From NCBI GenBank assembly GCA_963790545.1, contig CAWBPA010000019.1, positions 62,001 through 126,000 of the forward strand: a DNA stretch of 64,000 nucleotides, in the 5' to 3' direction. The notes under the pieces were generated by a model. That model did no database searches and was not told where the DNA came from. It saw only the letters and a program-made list of their open reading frames with translations. The stretch's first letter is position 1; each line of letters starts with the position of its first letter. This DNA is from DATBJG01 sp963790545 (GTDB lineage: Bacteria > Acidobacteriota > Vicinamibacteria > Vicinamibacterales > JAMQPK01). The translations under genes and the position numbers were made by a program. Positions 18,302-26,758 of the stretch are shown one piece after another.

Positions 18302-19926
18302 TTGCACGCATACTCGCACTGATGCTCGTTGCGAGTATCTCGATCTCGGCGCAGGTCTCGTTCGATCGCGTCGTTCGGGCTGACCGCGAGCCGCAGAACT
18401 GGCTCACCTACTCGGGGAATCTCCTGGGCCAGCGACACAGCCCTCTGGCGCAGTTGACGCCGGCGAATGTGAAAGACCTGGAGCTGCAGTGGGTTTTTCA
18501 AGCGCAGTCGCTGGAAAAGTTCGAGGCAACCCCATTGGTCGTTGACGGCATCATGTATACCGTCCAGGCGCCGAACGACGTCGTGGCTCTGGACGCGGTC
18601 ACCGGACGCGTCTTCTGGATCTATTCCCACGCCCCATCTTCTCAGGCCCGCCCGTGTTGCGGTCGCGTGAATCGTGGCGTTGCCATTCTCGATCAGACCC
18701 TCTTCATGGGAACCCTCGATGGACGCCTGATTGCGCTCGATGCCAAGACGGGCCGTGTGATCTGGAACATCGCCATTGACGGTGCCAGACCGGAGGCGGG
18801 CTACGCTCTGACGGTGGCACCCCTTGTCGTCAAAGACAACGTCATCGTCGGGCCTGCCGGAGGTGACTACGGGGTTCGCGGGTTTCTGGCAGCGTTCGAC
18901 GCGCGTACCGGCAAGGAAGTCTGGCGATTCAAGACGATTCCCGAGCCGGGTGAGCCGGGAAACGAAACCTGGGCAGGTGATTCGTGGAAAACGGGAGGAG
19001 CGCCGATCTGGGTCACGGGGTCGTACGACCCTGAGCTCAACCTCACATACTGGGGCACCGGCAATCCGGGACCGGATTGGGACGGCACCAAACGGGCCGG
19101 CGACAACTTATACAGCGACTCTGTGATTGCGGTCGATGCGGACACTGGACGCTTGAAGTGGCACTTCCAGTTCACCCCGCACGACCTGTTTGATTTTGAC
19201 TCCACACAGGTTCCCGTCCTGGCTGACATTCCCTGGCAAGGCCGACTGCGCAAGGTGATGCTGTGGGCCAACCGCAACGGCTTTTTCTATGTGCTCGATC
19301 GAACCACAGGTCAGTTTCTGTCGGGCAAGCCGTTCGTCAAAGTCACGTGGACAGCTGGACTCGATGAGGCTGGCAGGCCGCATGGTACCGTGAGCCCAAC
19401 AGCCGACGGCACGGTCGTGTCCCCGCATCCAATCGGCGGCACCAACTGGTATTCCCCTTCCTACAGTCCACGAACCGGTCTTTTCTACATTCCAAGCTGG
19501 ATGGATACGTCGGCGACCTACTTTCAGCGCCCTCCGACGGAATATGTCGAAGGGCGTCCATTCTTCGGGACGTTCCCGACAGGACCGAACATCGGACTGC
19601 GCGGCGGGCCCATCAACCGACGCTTGCCAGAAGATGGATGGGGGGCTGTTCAGGCGTTCGACCCGAAGACGGGCGAAAAGAAATGGGAGTTCAGGATGAC
19701 CGACTTCACCTCGAGCGGAATCCTGACGACGGCCTCGGATTTGTTGTTTACTGGTGGGCGCGAAGGGTATTTCATGGCGCTCGACGCGCGCAATGGTCAG
19801 TTGCTGTGGAGGGCCAGCGTCGGCGGCGACGTACAGGCGGGCCCGATGACGTATTCGGTCAACGGTCGCCAGTACGTCGCCATCTCCGCGGGGAGCGCAC
19901 TGTTTGTCTACGCGCTCCGGCAATAA
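18298..19926 (+). CDS. PQQ-dependent alcohol dehydrogenase, secreted
   Basis: This 542-residue quinoprotein has a short signal peptide (ILALMLVASISISAQ). Propeller-strand repeats (DVVALDAVTGRVFWIY, LIALDAKTGRVIWN) and the adjacent-cysteine pair in RPCCGRVNRGVA match the vicinal disulphide ring of PQQ alcohol dehydrogenases. GTGNPGPDWDGTKRAGDNLYS and FTPHDLFDFDSTQVPVL are the Ca/PQQ-site and active-site segments. The last repeat ends YSVNGRQYVAISAGSALFVY, as in the family. It is a separate type from the enzyme at 7337-9103. The overlap with the dihaem cytochrome gene implies an oxidoreductase pair; the substrate is unknown but could be an alcohol or aldehyde released from plant phenolics. Confidence 0.9.
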   Translation: MIARILALMLVASISISAQVSFDRVVRADREPQNWLTYSGNLLGQRHSPLAQLTPANVKDLELQWVFQAQSLEKFEATPLVVDGIMYTVQAPNDVVALDAVTGRVFWIYSHAPSSQARPCCGRVNRGVAILDQTLFMGTLDGRLIALDAKTGRVIWNIAIDGARPEAGYALTVAPLVVKDNVIVGPAGGDYGVRGFLAAFDARTGKEVWRFKTIPEPGEPGNETWAGDSWKTGGAPIWVTGSYDPELNLTYWGTGNPGPDWDGTKRAGDNLYSDSVIAVDADTGRLKWHFQFTPHDLFDFDSTQVPVLADIPWQGRLRKVMLWANRNGFFYVLDRTTGQFLSGKPFVKVTWTAGLDEAGRPHGTVSPTADGTVVSPHPIGGTNWYSPSYSPRTGLFYIPSWMDTSATYFQRPPTEYVEGRPFFGTFPTGPNIGLRGGPINRRLPEDGWGAVQAFDPKTGEKKWEFRMTDFTSSGILTTASDLLFTGGREGYFMALDARNGQLLWRASVGGDVQAGPMTYSVNGRQYVAISAGSALFVYALRQ

Positions 19927-19929
19927 GCA

Positions 19930-20184
19930 TCACGCGAAACGTCGCGACCGTTGGTCGCGGTCATCACGTATCGGTTGATCGGCGGGCGTGGGGCACTCGT
20001 CTGGCGGCGCGATTTCGCGCCCCTGGCTGGTGCGCTCGTCGACGTCGCTGTGTCCTTGCGGCATGCACCATGTTCGGGCAGTGTCGCCTTTTGCTTTCCC
20101 CCGTCGTGCGACGAACAGTCCGTAATACAAACCAAATAAAGCAAATGCGCCGACCACAACCATGGTGGCGATGGTGACGTCCAT
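19930..20184 (-). CDS. Small membrane protein of unknown function
   Basis: The 84-residue product has one N-terminal transmembrane segment (ATMVVVGAFALFGLYYGLFVA), followed by a positively charged ARRGKAKGD stop-transfer and a polar tail. A good ribosome-binding site (AGGGAGGAAT) precedes the ATG. It lies downstream of the secreted protein at 20242-20610 on the same strand. I do not recognise the family. Confidence 0.6.
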   Translation of the reverse strand: MDVTIATMVVVGAFALFGLYYGLFVARRGKAKGDTARTWCMPQGHSDVDERTSQGREIAPPDECPTPADQPIRDDRDQRSRRFA

Positions 20185-20241
20185 GATTCCTCCCTGGATT
20201 CAACGTTCCAGGGTGATCCCTGCAACGTCCGTGCCTTCAGG

Positions 20242-20610
20242 CTACTTCGAGCGCTTTGCGACGAACTCTTCCATGATGATGTCAGCCACTGTACGCGTGA
20301 ATTTGATCTCGCTGTCGGACGCCATCGTGCCTTTGTACACGATTCGCAGATCCATCCCCTGGAAATTGAGGCTTTCCACGAAGCTGACTGTGTTGCCATC
20401 CACTTTGCCTTCGGTGATTTCAACATCACCGTTCGCGGACTTCGCCCGCCCTGTGAGCTGAGTACCTTTCACCATGAACGTATAGGTGTAACTCTGCTGC
20501 CCGACCTGCGTGTCGAACGTTGCGGTCCAGGTGCCACTGACATCGGCCGCGGAGGCGGTCAGGGGAATCAACACGAGAACGATCAGGGCCAGGGCTTTTC
20601 GCAATGTCAT
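20242..20610 (-). CDS. Small secreted protein of unknown function
   Basis: The 122-residue protein starts at MTLRKALAL (AAAGGA upstream) with signal peptide LALIVLVLIPLTASAA. The mature part DVSGTWTATFDTQVGQQ, then YTYTFMVKGTQLTGRA and EITEGKVDGNTVSF, forms alternating beta-strands of a lipocalin-like half barrel. This type is common as an orphan secreted domain in Acidobacteria. The C-terminus is basic (EEFVAKRSK). The function is unknown. It lies 51 bases downstream of the redoxin and may be co-transcribed. Confidence 0.72.
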   Translation of the reverse strand: MTLRKALALIVLVLIPLTASAADVSGTWTATFDTQVGQQSYTYTFMVKGTQLTGRAKSANGDVEITEGKVDGNTVSFVESLNFQGMDLRIVYKGTMASDSEIKFTRTVADIIMEEFVAKRSK

Positions 20611-20660
20611 GTGGGATCCTTTCCTGATGGGGAGACGACGATCGATTCGACGACCCGCGG

Positions 20661-21248
20661 TCATCGTTTGTTCCTGAAATAGTCGGGCTCGTTCCCTGGC
20701 TTCCACTTGATGTTGCACCCAATGCTGGGTTTCTGTGGCTCCGGGACTGGCCGTCCGTCCAGCACAGCGTCTGCCGCGGCGCTCAAATCGGCGCCATCGA
20801 CGGGCTTGCCGTTGCCGGGCCGACTGTCATCGAACTGACCTCGGTACACCAGCTGGCCGTCACGATTGAAGAGGAAGAGGTCGGGTGTACAGGCTGCGTG
20901 GAACGCCTGAGCGACCTGCTGGCTTTCGTCGCGCAGGTACGGAAACGTATAGGCTGCCTGCGTCGCTTCCTCTTTCATGCCCTCCAGGCCGTCCTCGGGA
21001 AAGGCGTGTTCGTCGTTTGAATTGATCCCAAAGACGACGAGTCCGCGTTCCTGATAATCTTTGGCGAACCGTGAGAACCCTTGCCGAACGTGGCGCGCAA
21101 AAGGGCAGTGCGGGCAGATGAATGCCACGAGCAATGCCGGAGCGTCTGTGAATTCTTCAGGGGAACGCATCACCCCGTCGAGATCTGGAAGCCTGAACGA
21201 AGGAATCAGTGTTCCAAGGGGCAACATGGTCGAGGGTGTGGCTGCCAT
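20661..21248 (-). CDS. Thioredoxin-family redoxin (AhpC/TSA-like)
   Basis: A protein of about 195 residues with the thioredoxin fold: LGTLIPSFRLPDLDGVMRSP, then the active-site region LLVAFICPHCPFARHVRQGF with a CxxC pair (CPHC). GLVVFGINSNDEH, TFPYLRDESQQVAQAF and TPDLFLFNRDGQLVYRGQFD are typical of this cytoplasmic redoxin group. A further Cys lies near the C-terminus (SIGCNIKWK), a signature of the family. It probably acts as a thiol-dependent peroxide or disulphide reductase. ATG 21248 has AGGAGG five bases upstream. It is transcribed away from the FAD/Fe-S dehydrogenase across a gap of only about 50 bases. Confidence 0.87.
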   Translation of the reverse strand: MAATPSTMLPLGTLIPSFRLPDLDGVMRSPEEFTDAPALLVAFICPHCPFARHVRQGFSRFAKDYQERGLVVFGINSNDEHAFPEDGLEGMKEEATQAAYTFPYLRDESQQVAQAFHAACTPDLFLFNRDGQLVYRGQFDDSRPGNGKPVDGADLSAAADAVLDGRPVPEPQKPSIGCNIKWKPGNEPDYFRNKR

Positions 21249-21297
21249 CAACGCCTCCTGGCGCGGGTAAATCGTGTACGAGACTCAAGCTAACTCG

Positions 21298-24189
21298 ATG
21301 GACCGCGCCGCCGTCAACGCCCGGATGTTTGTGGACGTTGAAGGTCTGCGTCGTGAGCTCGAAGCGCAGATCGTAGGGGAGGTCCGTTTCGATCGCGTGT
21401 CACGAGCGCTCTACTCGACCGATGCGAGCGTCTATCAGATAGAGCCGCTTGGGGTCGTCGTCCCCCGTTCGCGCGACGATCTCGTTCGTGTCGTGCGTCT
21501 GTGCGCAGAATTCCGCTGCCCGCTCACGATGCGCGGTGGCGGCACCTCTCAGGCCGGACAAGCCATTGGCGGCGGCCTCATTGTCGACACTTCCAAGTAC
21601 CTCGATTCCGTCCTGGAATTGAATGTCGGCGAACGGTGGGCCCGTGTGGAGCCCGGTATCGTGCTGGACGAGCTCAATTCGCAGCTCAGGCCCCATGGTC
21701 TGCGGTTCGCGCCCGATATCTCGACGGCCAGTCGCGCGACCATCGGCGGGATGATGGCGAACAACTCGAGCGGTGCGCGCTCCGTGTACTACGGCAAGAC
21801 CATCGACCACGTGCTCGAACAGGAGGTCGTGCTGTCGGATGGTTCAATCGCGCACTTTCGGGCGCTGACACCCGAGGAACTTGCGGGGGTCCTGGAAGGG
21901 AACACGCTCGAATCTGAATGCTACCGCATGGTGGGCCGTCTCGCGGCCGAGCACGCCGATGAAATCGAGCGGCGGTTCCCCCAGGTGCTCCGACGGGTCG
22001 GTGGTTACAACCTCGATGAGTTCATCAGGCCAGGTCGGCGCGTCAATTTGTCACGGCTGATGGTTGGATCCGAAGGCACGTTGGGTGTCGTGCTGTCCGC
22101 CAAGCTGAACCTTGTACCGCTGCCGCGCGCCAAGGCCGTCATGACCATTCAGTTCTCGGATCTGCTCGAAGCGCTTGCCGCGACGCCGTTAATCCTTGCC
22201 CATCGCCCGTCGGCTGTCGAGGTCATGGACCAGTTCATTCTCGACCATACGCGACAGAGTCCCGCGCTCCACGCCTTGCGCGAGACATTCGTCGAAGGGG
22301 ACCCGGGTTCGCTCCTCTGCGTCGAGTTCTACGCCGATCAGGAATCGGAGCTGCCGCCGAAGCTCCGCGCGCTCGAGCGGGATCTCCGCCGAAATCGGTT
22401 CGGATACCACTACCATCATGCCCTCGACCTGACGATGCAGGCACGTATCTGGAGTCTCAGGGAAGCGGCTCTGGGCTTGTCGATGACGATGAAGGAGGAT
22501 GCGAAGTCCCTGTCGTTCGTCGAAGACACAGCCGTGGCTCCAGAAAAACTCCGGGACTATATCAAGCGATTCCTGGCAATTATCCGAAGTCATGGAACGT
22601 CGGCGGGTGTCTATGCGCACGCGTCGGTCGGCTGCTTGCACGTGCGCCCCGTCGTGAACATGAAGACTGAGGAAGGGGTCCGCAAGTTCGAGGCGATTGC
22701 GAATGACGTGGCCGATCTGGCTCTCGAATTCGGCGCAGCGCTGTCGGGCGAGCATGGCGACGGGTTCGTCAGGAGCCCCTTCATGTCCAAGATGTTCGGC
22801 CCGGTCTTGTACGAAGCGTTCCGCCGGATCAAGCGCACGTTCGATCCGCACGGCATCTTCAATCCCGGCAAGATTGTGGACGCTCCACCGCTGACAGCCA
22901 ATCTGCGCTTTGGCGCAGGATACAAGACGGCACGACCCACGACGTTTTTTGACTTTTCGGAATACAACGGCATGGGTGGAGCGGTGGAGATGTGCAGCGG
23001 CCTCGGTGTGTGCCGCAAAAAGCTCGATGGAACGATGTGCCCCTCCTATATGGTGACCAGGGAGGAGGCGCATTCGACCCGTGGCCGTGCCAACGTTCTG
23101 CGGTTGGCCATGGCGGGACGTCTCGACAAGATCGATCTTCGGGACAAAGACGTCTACGACGTGCTGGATCTTTGTCTGGAGTGCCGGGCGTGCAAATCCG
23201 AGTGTCCCGTGGGGGTTGACGTGGCGCGGTTCAAGAGCGAGTTCCTCGCCGACTATTGGAGACGGCATGGGACCCCGTTTCATGCCCGCGCGCTCGGCAA
23301 CATCCACACACTGGCGGCCTGGGCAAGCCGATTTGCCCCTTTCTCGAACTGGGTCATCAACCATTCGCTCGTCCGGCGATTCAACCAGCGTCTGTTGGGC
23401 ATCGATCGTCGTCGTCGTCTCCCTGCCTTTCGCCGGCGGACGCTTTCACGGCTGGCGCCCCGATTTGATGAGTCCTGCGATGTGATCTTGTTCAACGATA
23501 CCTTCACCAATTACTGCGATCCCGGAGTCGGGCTCGCCTCGATTGAGGTGCTGAAGGCCGCGGGGTTTCGCGCTGGTATCGTCTCTCATTCGTGCTGCGG
23601 GCGTCCGCAGATTTCAAAGGGACTGCTCGCCGATGCCCGGTCGCTGACCGGGAAGACGGTTGACGAGCTATACCCGCACGCCGCGGCAGGCCGGAAACTT
23701 GTTTTCTGCGAGCCGAGTTGCCTCTCCGCCATGCGCGAAGACGTTCCTTCTTTGCAGCGGGGGGAGAGACAGCAAAAAGCGCGTGTGGTCGCAAACGCAT
23801 GTCTGCTCTTCGAGGAGCTCATCGAGACGGCCCCTGCGCTGAAACTGAAGGCAGGCCCGCCCACGATCCTGCTCCACGGGCACTGTCACCAGAAATCGAT
23901 GGGGTTGCTCGCGCCCGCACGCTCGTTGCTCTCGCGCATTCCGGGCTCGACCCTCGTTGACCTGGATGCCGGGTGCTGCGGGATGGCAGGCTCGTTCGGA
24001 TACGCACAGGAACATTTCGAGGTCTCGCGCCAGATTGGCGAGCGGCGGTTGCTTCCAGCCGTGCGGCAGAAAGCACCCGGAACGGTCGTGGTAGCGTCGG
24101 GCACTTCCTGCCGCCATCAGGTCAAGGACTTCACGGGTGAAAATGCCGTCCATCCCGCCGTTCTTCTGCGATCATTGTTGAGAGAGTAG
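21298..24189 (+). CDS. Fused FAD-linked oxidase and Fe-S oxidoreductase (GlcD-GlcF-like)
   Basis: This protein of about 963 residues joins two functions. The N-terminal half is a VAO-type FAD domain: PRSRDDLVRVVRLCAEFRCP, RGGGTSQAGQAIGGG and MMANNSSGARSVYYGKT, plus a C-terminal cap with GEHGDGFVRSPF. The second half has ferredoxin-like motifs (CSGLGVCRKKLDGTMCPSY, CLECRACKSECP) and two CCG-type motifs (SHSCCGRP, DAGCCGMAGSFGY). Such fusions oxidise 2-hydroxy acids (D-lactate, glycolate or D-2-hydroxyglutarate) and pass electrons to the membrane chain. The substrate is not predictable. An in-frame GTG at 21274 would add eight residues; I prefer the ATG. All cofactor motifs are intact. Confidence 0.9.
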   Translation: MDRAAVNARMFVDVEGLRRELEAQIVGEVRFDRVSRALYSTDASVYQIEPLGVVVPRSRDDLVRVVRLCAEFRCPLTMRGGGTSQAGQAIGGGLIVDTSKYLDSVLELNVGERWARVEPGIVLDELNSQLRPHGLRFAPDISTASRATIGGMMANNSSGARSVYYGKTIDHVLEQEVVLSDGSIAHFRALTPEELAGVLEGNTLESECYRMVGRLAAEHADEIERRFPQVLRRVGGYNLDEFIRPGRRVNLSRLMVGSEGTLGVVLSAKLNLVPLPRAKAVMTIQFSDLLEALAATPLILAHRPSAVEVMDQFILDHTRQSPALHALRETFVEGDPGSLLCVEFYADQESELPPKLRALERDLRRNRFGYHYHHALDLTMQARIWSLREAALGLSMTMKEDAKSLSFVEDTAVAPEKLRDYIKRFLAIIRSHGTSAGVYAHASVGCLHVRPVVNMKTEEGVRKFEAIANDVADLALEFGAALSGEHGDGFVRSPFMSKMFGPVLYEAFRRIKRTFDPHGIFNPGKIVDAPPLTANLRFGAGYKTARPTTFFDFSEYNGMGGAVEMCSGLGVCRKKLDGTMCPSYMVTREEAHSTRGRANVLRLAMAGRLDKIDLRDKDVYDVLDLCLECRACKSECPVGVDVARFKSEFLADYWRRHGTPFHARALGNIHTLAAWASRFAPFSNWVINHSLVRRFNQRLLGIDRRRRLPAFRRRTLSRLAPRFDESCDVILFNDTFTNYCDPGVGLASIEVLKAAGFRAGIVSHSCCGRPQISKGLLADARSLTGKTVDELYPHAAAGRKLVFCEPSCLSAMREDVPSLQRGERQQKARVVANACLLFEELIETAPALKLKAGPPTILLHGHCHQKSMGLLAPARSLLSRIPGSTLVDLDAGCCGMAGSFGYAQEHFEVSRQIGERRLLPAVRQKAPGTVVVASGTSCRHQVKDFTGENAVHPAVLLRSLLRE

Positions 24190-24206
24190 CGGTTTACAAT
24201 CTTCCC

Positions 24207-24500
24207 ATGTTCAAACTTGTCGAGCAGACGTCGGGGGTGGGCGACTTGATGCAGGATGGACAGGTCATCCGCCAGGTTGCCTATTGCGTCGATCGATATC
24301 AGGGCATGATGGACTCCGGACTCCCCGTTCCCGGCCTTCACCGAATCGAAGGGTCGGTCGATCTCGGTTCAATGGACCTGGACGGTGCGAGGCTCACCCT
24401 CCGGCTCGAAAGTGGTCAGATTGTGCCGGTGATGCTCGACGGAGGCACCGCGCGCATTCTGAGCGAGGGCCACGGTCCCGGTATGTGCCGCTGTTGTTAA
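24207..24500 (+). CDS. Small protein of unknown function
   Basis: The 97-residue product begins 17 bases after the dehydrogenase gene on the same strand. The sequence is mixed beta with alternating hydrophobics (ARLTLRLESGQIVPVMLDGG) and ends GMCRCC with a cysteine cluster. No family is recognised. An OB-like or SH3-like small barrel is possible. Confidence 0.55.
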   Translation: MFKLVEQTSGVGDLMQDGQVIRQVAYCVDRYQGMMDSGLPVPGLHRIEGSVDLGSMDLDGARLTLRLESGQIVPVMLDGGTARILSEGHGPGMCRCC

Positions 24501-24505
24501 GCTTT

Positions 24506-24564
24506 ACCACGGAGGTCACAGAGTAGTTTTGGTTTGACGCTGTGTTCTCCGTGGCCTCTGTGGT
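24506..24564. repeat. Imperfect inverted repeat after 24500
   Basis: ACCACGGAGGTCACAGAG (24506-24523) pairs imperfectly with CTCCGTGGCCTCTGTGGT (24547-24564). It may terminate the upstream unit or be a dispersed repeat; it lies between convergent genes. Confidence 0.5.
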
Positions 24565-24581
24565 GATCCCTTGTCAGGCTG

Positions 24582-24809
24582 TCAGAATTTTCGGAACCCT
24601 CCGCTTTTCACGATTCGTACGGGTTCGTCGTCAACTTCCTGCCGGATTGCGGCACGCGTGGCTTCATCGTCATCTGTCACGTGAACGACGAGCACGTAGT
24701 CGTTCTCGTCGTTGCCACGCTCGATGCCAATACCGTTTACGCCAGAGAGACGTAAGAGTCGTCCGCGGTGACGACGCTTCAGCTGTTGGATCGTCTCTTT
24801 CGATGCCAC
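24582..24809 (-). CDS. Small protein resembling the N-terminal domain of the adjacent protease
   Basis: The 75-residue product, with GTG start at 24809, lies 30 bases downstream of the trypsin-like protease gene on the same strand. Its core pattern, GVNGIGIE..YVLVVHV then DDEPVRIVKSGGFRKF, matches the protease's own N-terminal segment, NIVGVGIAEKT..VLAVKFFV then DGLPVDIEESGAFRAF. It therefore appears to be a free-standing copy of that domain. It could act as a propeptide-like inhibitor or partner, but that is a hypothesis. Confidence 0.6.
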   Translation of the reverse strand: MASKETIQQLKRRHRGRLLRLSGVNGIGIERGNDENDYVLVVHVTDDDEATRAAIRQEVDDEPVRIVKSGGFRKF

Positions 24810-24839
24810 TGCACTCAGTTCTCAACGAGATTGCGTCTC

Positions 24840-25929
24840 TTAGGCCAGGCGAACGCGCAACGAGCGCAACACGTTTCCGATGTGATTGGCAATCGTGTGG
24901 CTGCTCGACCCGCCAAAGAGCAACCCGACCGCCTTGTTGGTGCCCCGTTGAAGGATAATCGAGCCGGAATCGCCCGAGTCGCTGAACTGGCCTCCAGTGC
25001 CCACCACGATCATCTGGTTCTCGAACGTGAAATCCGCCGTTTCGTACTCGACGGTCACATCCGTCTCGATGCTCGCAACGCGGCCGACCGTATAGCTGGT
25101 CGTTCGGCCGAACTTGTGCACCATCATGTCGATCTCCGCAGCCGCGGTGCCGCTCGGCGGGCCGATATGGAGGACATCTCTTCCGACCAGCGTGTTTCTG
25201 GACGGCTTGGCAATGGCCGCGTCCACCCGATTGTACCTGTTGGCGCGCATTTTGATGAATCGGGTGAGCTCGGCAATCTTGTCGGTATCCAGCTCCCCGT
25301 CGTCGAGAAGTGCGGGCTGGTAAATCGGCGCTCCCGCCTTCAGACGGTTCTCGTCGGCCAGCACATGGTTATTACTGAGGATATAGATTGCGCGAGTCGT
25401 TCTCACAAGCGTCACCAAACGTACCACCCATCACGAATTGATCGCCGGCTACGCGAAACCCGATGGAGCATCCCGGCAGGGCCGGGCGCATGCGTTCCCG
25501 CGGATTTGGGATGGCTACATCTGCGGCCTTGGTACGTCTCGTCTTCCGTCTGAACGCGCGGAACGCCCCACTCTCTTCGATGTCCACCGGAAGTCCGTCA
25601 ATGCTCTTCGGCAGCATCAATCGGGCCGGCACGGCGCTCTTTGGAAATTTTGTCTTCACGAAGAACTTGACTGCCAGCACTCCTGTGGGCTTTCCGTCGA
25701 CCGTCTTTTCCGCAATGCCCACGCCGACAATGTTCGAGTTCCCGCGTCCAGAGGTCCCACGTGTGGCAGCCGCGTGTGCACCAGCGCGCCGCGCCATAGG
25801 GGCAGCTGGCATAACAATGGCCGGCGCGGCGGCCGGCATCAAGAGACGCTGTGACCAGTCGCGTTTGGCTTCGCGGAAGTCCCGCGTCGAATGTTTGGAG
25901 GCGGACACCAGCTTGGACGGAGTTGCCAT
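24840..25929 (-). CDS. Trypsin-like serine peptidase, one frameshift
   Basis: The first reading frame starts at 25929 and gives a basic, Ala-rich N-terminus, then the GVGI/FRAF domain. It continues through LPGCSIGFRVAGDQFVMGG to about 25400. The second frame carries the protease domain: the His is in YILSNNHVLAD, the Asp in NRVDAAIAKP, and the Ser in FSDSGDSGSIIL. This order and spacing fit the chymotrypsin fold, in the group of bacterial proteins related to plant NAL1-type peptidases. There is no signal peptide, so it is probably cytoplasmic. The shift joins GGTFG directly to LVRTTRAIYILSNNH. Because the triad is intact, the break is likely a sequence error. Confidence 0.78.
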
Positions 25930-26048
25930 CGGTTTCCTCCCAGGGCTTCATGTGAATCAGCAAAGCGGATTGAGATAACGTATACCTCCCAGTTCGGCGG
26001 TTCACGCGTGTTGCACGTTAATTCGCGGCAAATTCGAGAAGAGCTCCT

Positions 26049-26747
26049 ATGCCCGACCGGCTGAGCATCAACGTGAGCGAGCACGACCAAGTGACTGGGC
26101 TTGTCTATCCGTCAACCGGTGACAAGACAGGCGTGACGTTGGTGCTTGCACACGGCGCCGGCGCCGACCAGTCGAGTCCCTTCATGATCCGCTTTGCGAG
26201 CGGCCTCTCCGCGCGTGGCCTCGACGCGGTGACGTTCAACTTCCTTTACACGGAACAACGCCGCCGCTCGCCCGATCGCACCGAGAAGCTCGAAGCCTGT
26301 TTCCGCGCAGTCGTGACAGCGGTGAGCAAACACGATGCGCTCAAGGGAAATGTCATCTGTGTCGGTGGGAAGTCCATGGGTGGGCGGATCGCGTCGCACC
26401 TTGCGGCCGCCGAAGGGGGGACAGCAAATCGGGCCATCCGAGGGCTTGTCTTCCTTGGGTACCCACTCCATCCGCCAGGTAAGCCGCAACAACTGCGGGC
26501 GGCCCATCTCGACAAGATTCGCGCACCGATGCTGTTCGTTCAAGGCTCCCGCGACCCTTTCGGCACGCCGGCCGAACTCACACCAATCCTCGAATCCCTG
26601 CCTGCCAAAGCACAGTTGCACGTGGTGGAAAATGGCGACCACTCACTTGCCCCATCCAGAACGAAATCGGTTGTAGACCAGGTGTATGACGGGATTCAGG
26701 ACACGATCGCGAACTGGGCGAAAGGTTTGGTCAGCGGCGCAGCCTGA
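26049..26747 (+). CDS. Alpha/beta hydrolase (Tex30/KANL3-like, dienelactone-hydrolase fold)
   Basis: The protein is 232 residues and intact. The fold is shown by LVLAHGAGADQSSPFM (oxyanion region), the nucleophile elbow GGKSMGGRIASHLAA, the acidic residue in FVQGSRDPFGTP and the His in VENGDHSL. There is no signal peptide. The family consists of small cytoplasmic esterase-like hydrolases without well-defined substrates. It lies between convergent minus-strand genes. Confidence 0.87.
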   Translation: MPDRLSINVSEHDQVTGLVYPSTGDKTGVTLVLAHGAGADQSSPFMIRFASGLSARGLDAVTFNFLYTEQRRRSPDRTEKLEACFRAVVTAVSKHDALKGNVICVGGKSMGGRIASHLAAAEGGTANRAIRGLVFLGYPLHPPGKPQQLRAAHLDKIRAPMLFVQGSRDPFGTPAELTPILESLPAKAQLHVVENGDHSLAPSRTKSVVDQVYDGIQDTIANWAKGLVSGAA

Positions 26748-26758
26748 TGGGGCACGGA

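Noticed and set aside
24506..24564. Possible riboswitch downstream of the small gene at 24207
   Set aside because: It lies after the stop codon between convergent genes, so it cannot be a leader. A terminator or dispersed repeat is more likely.
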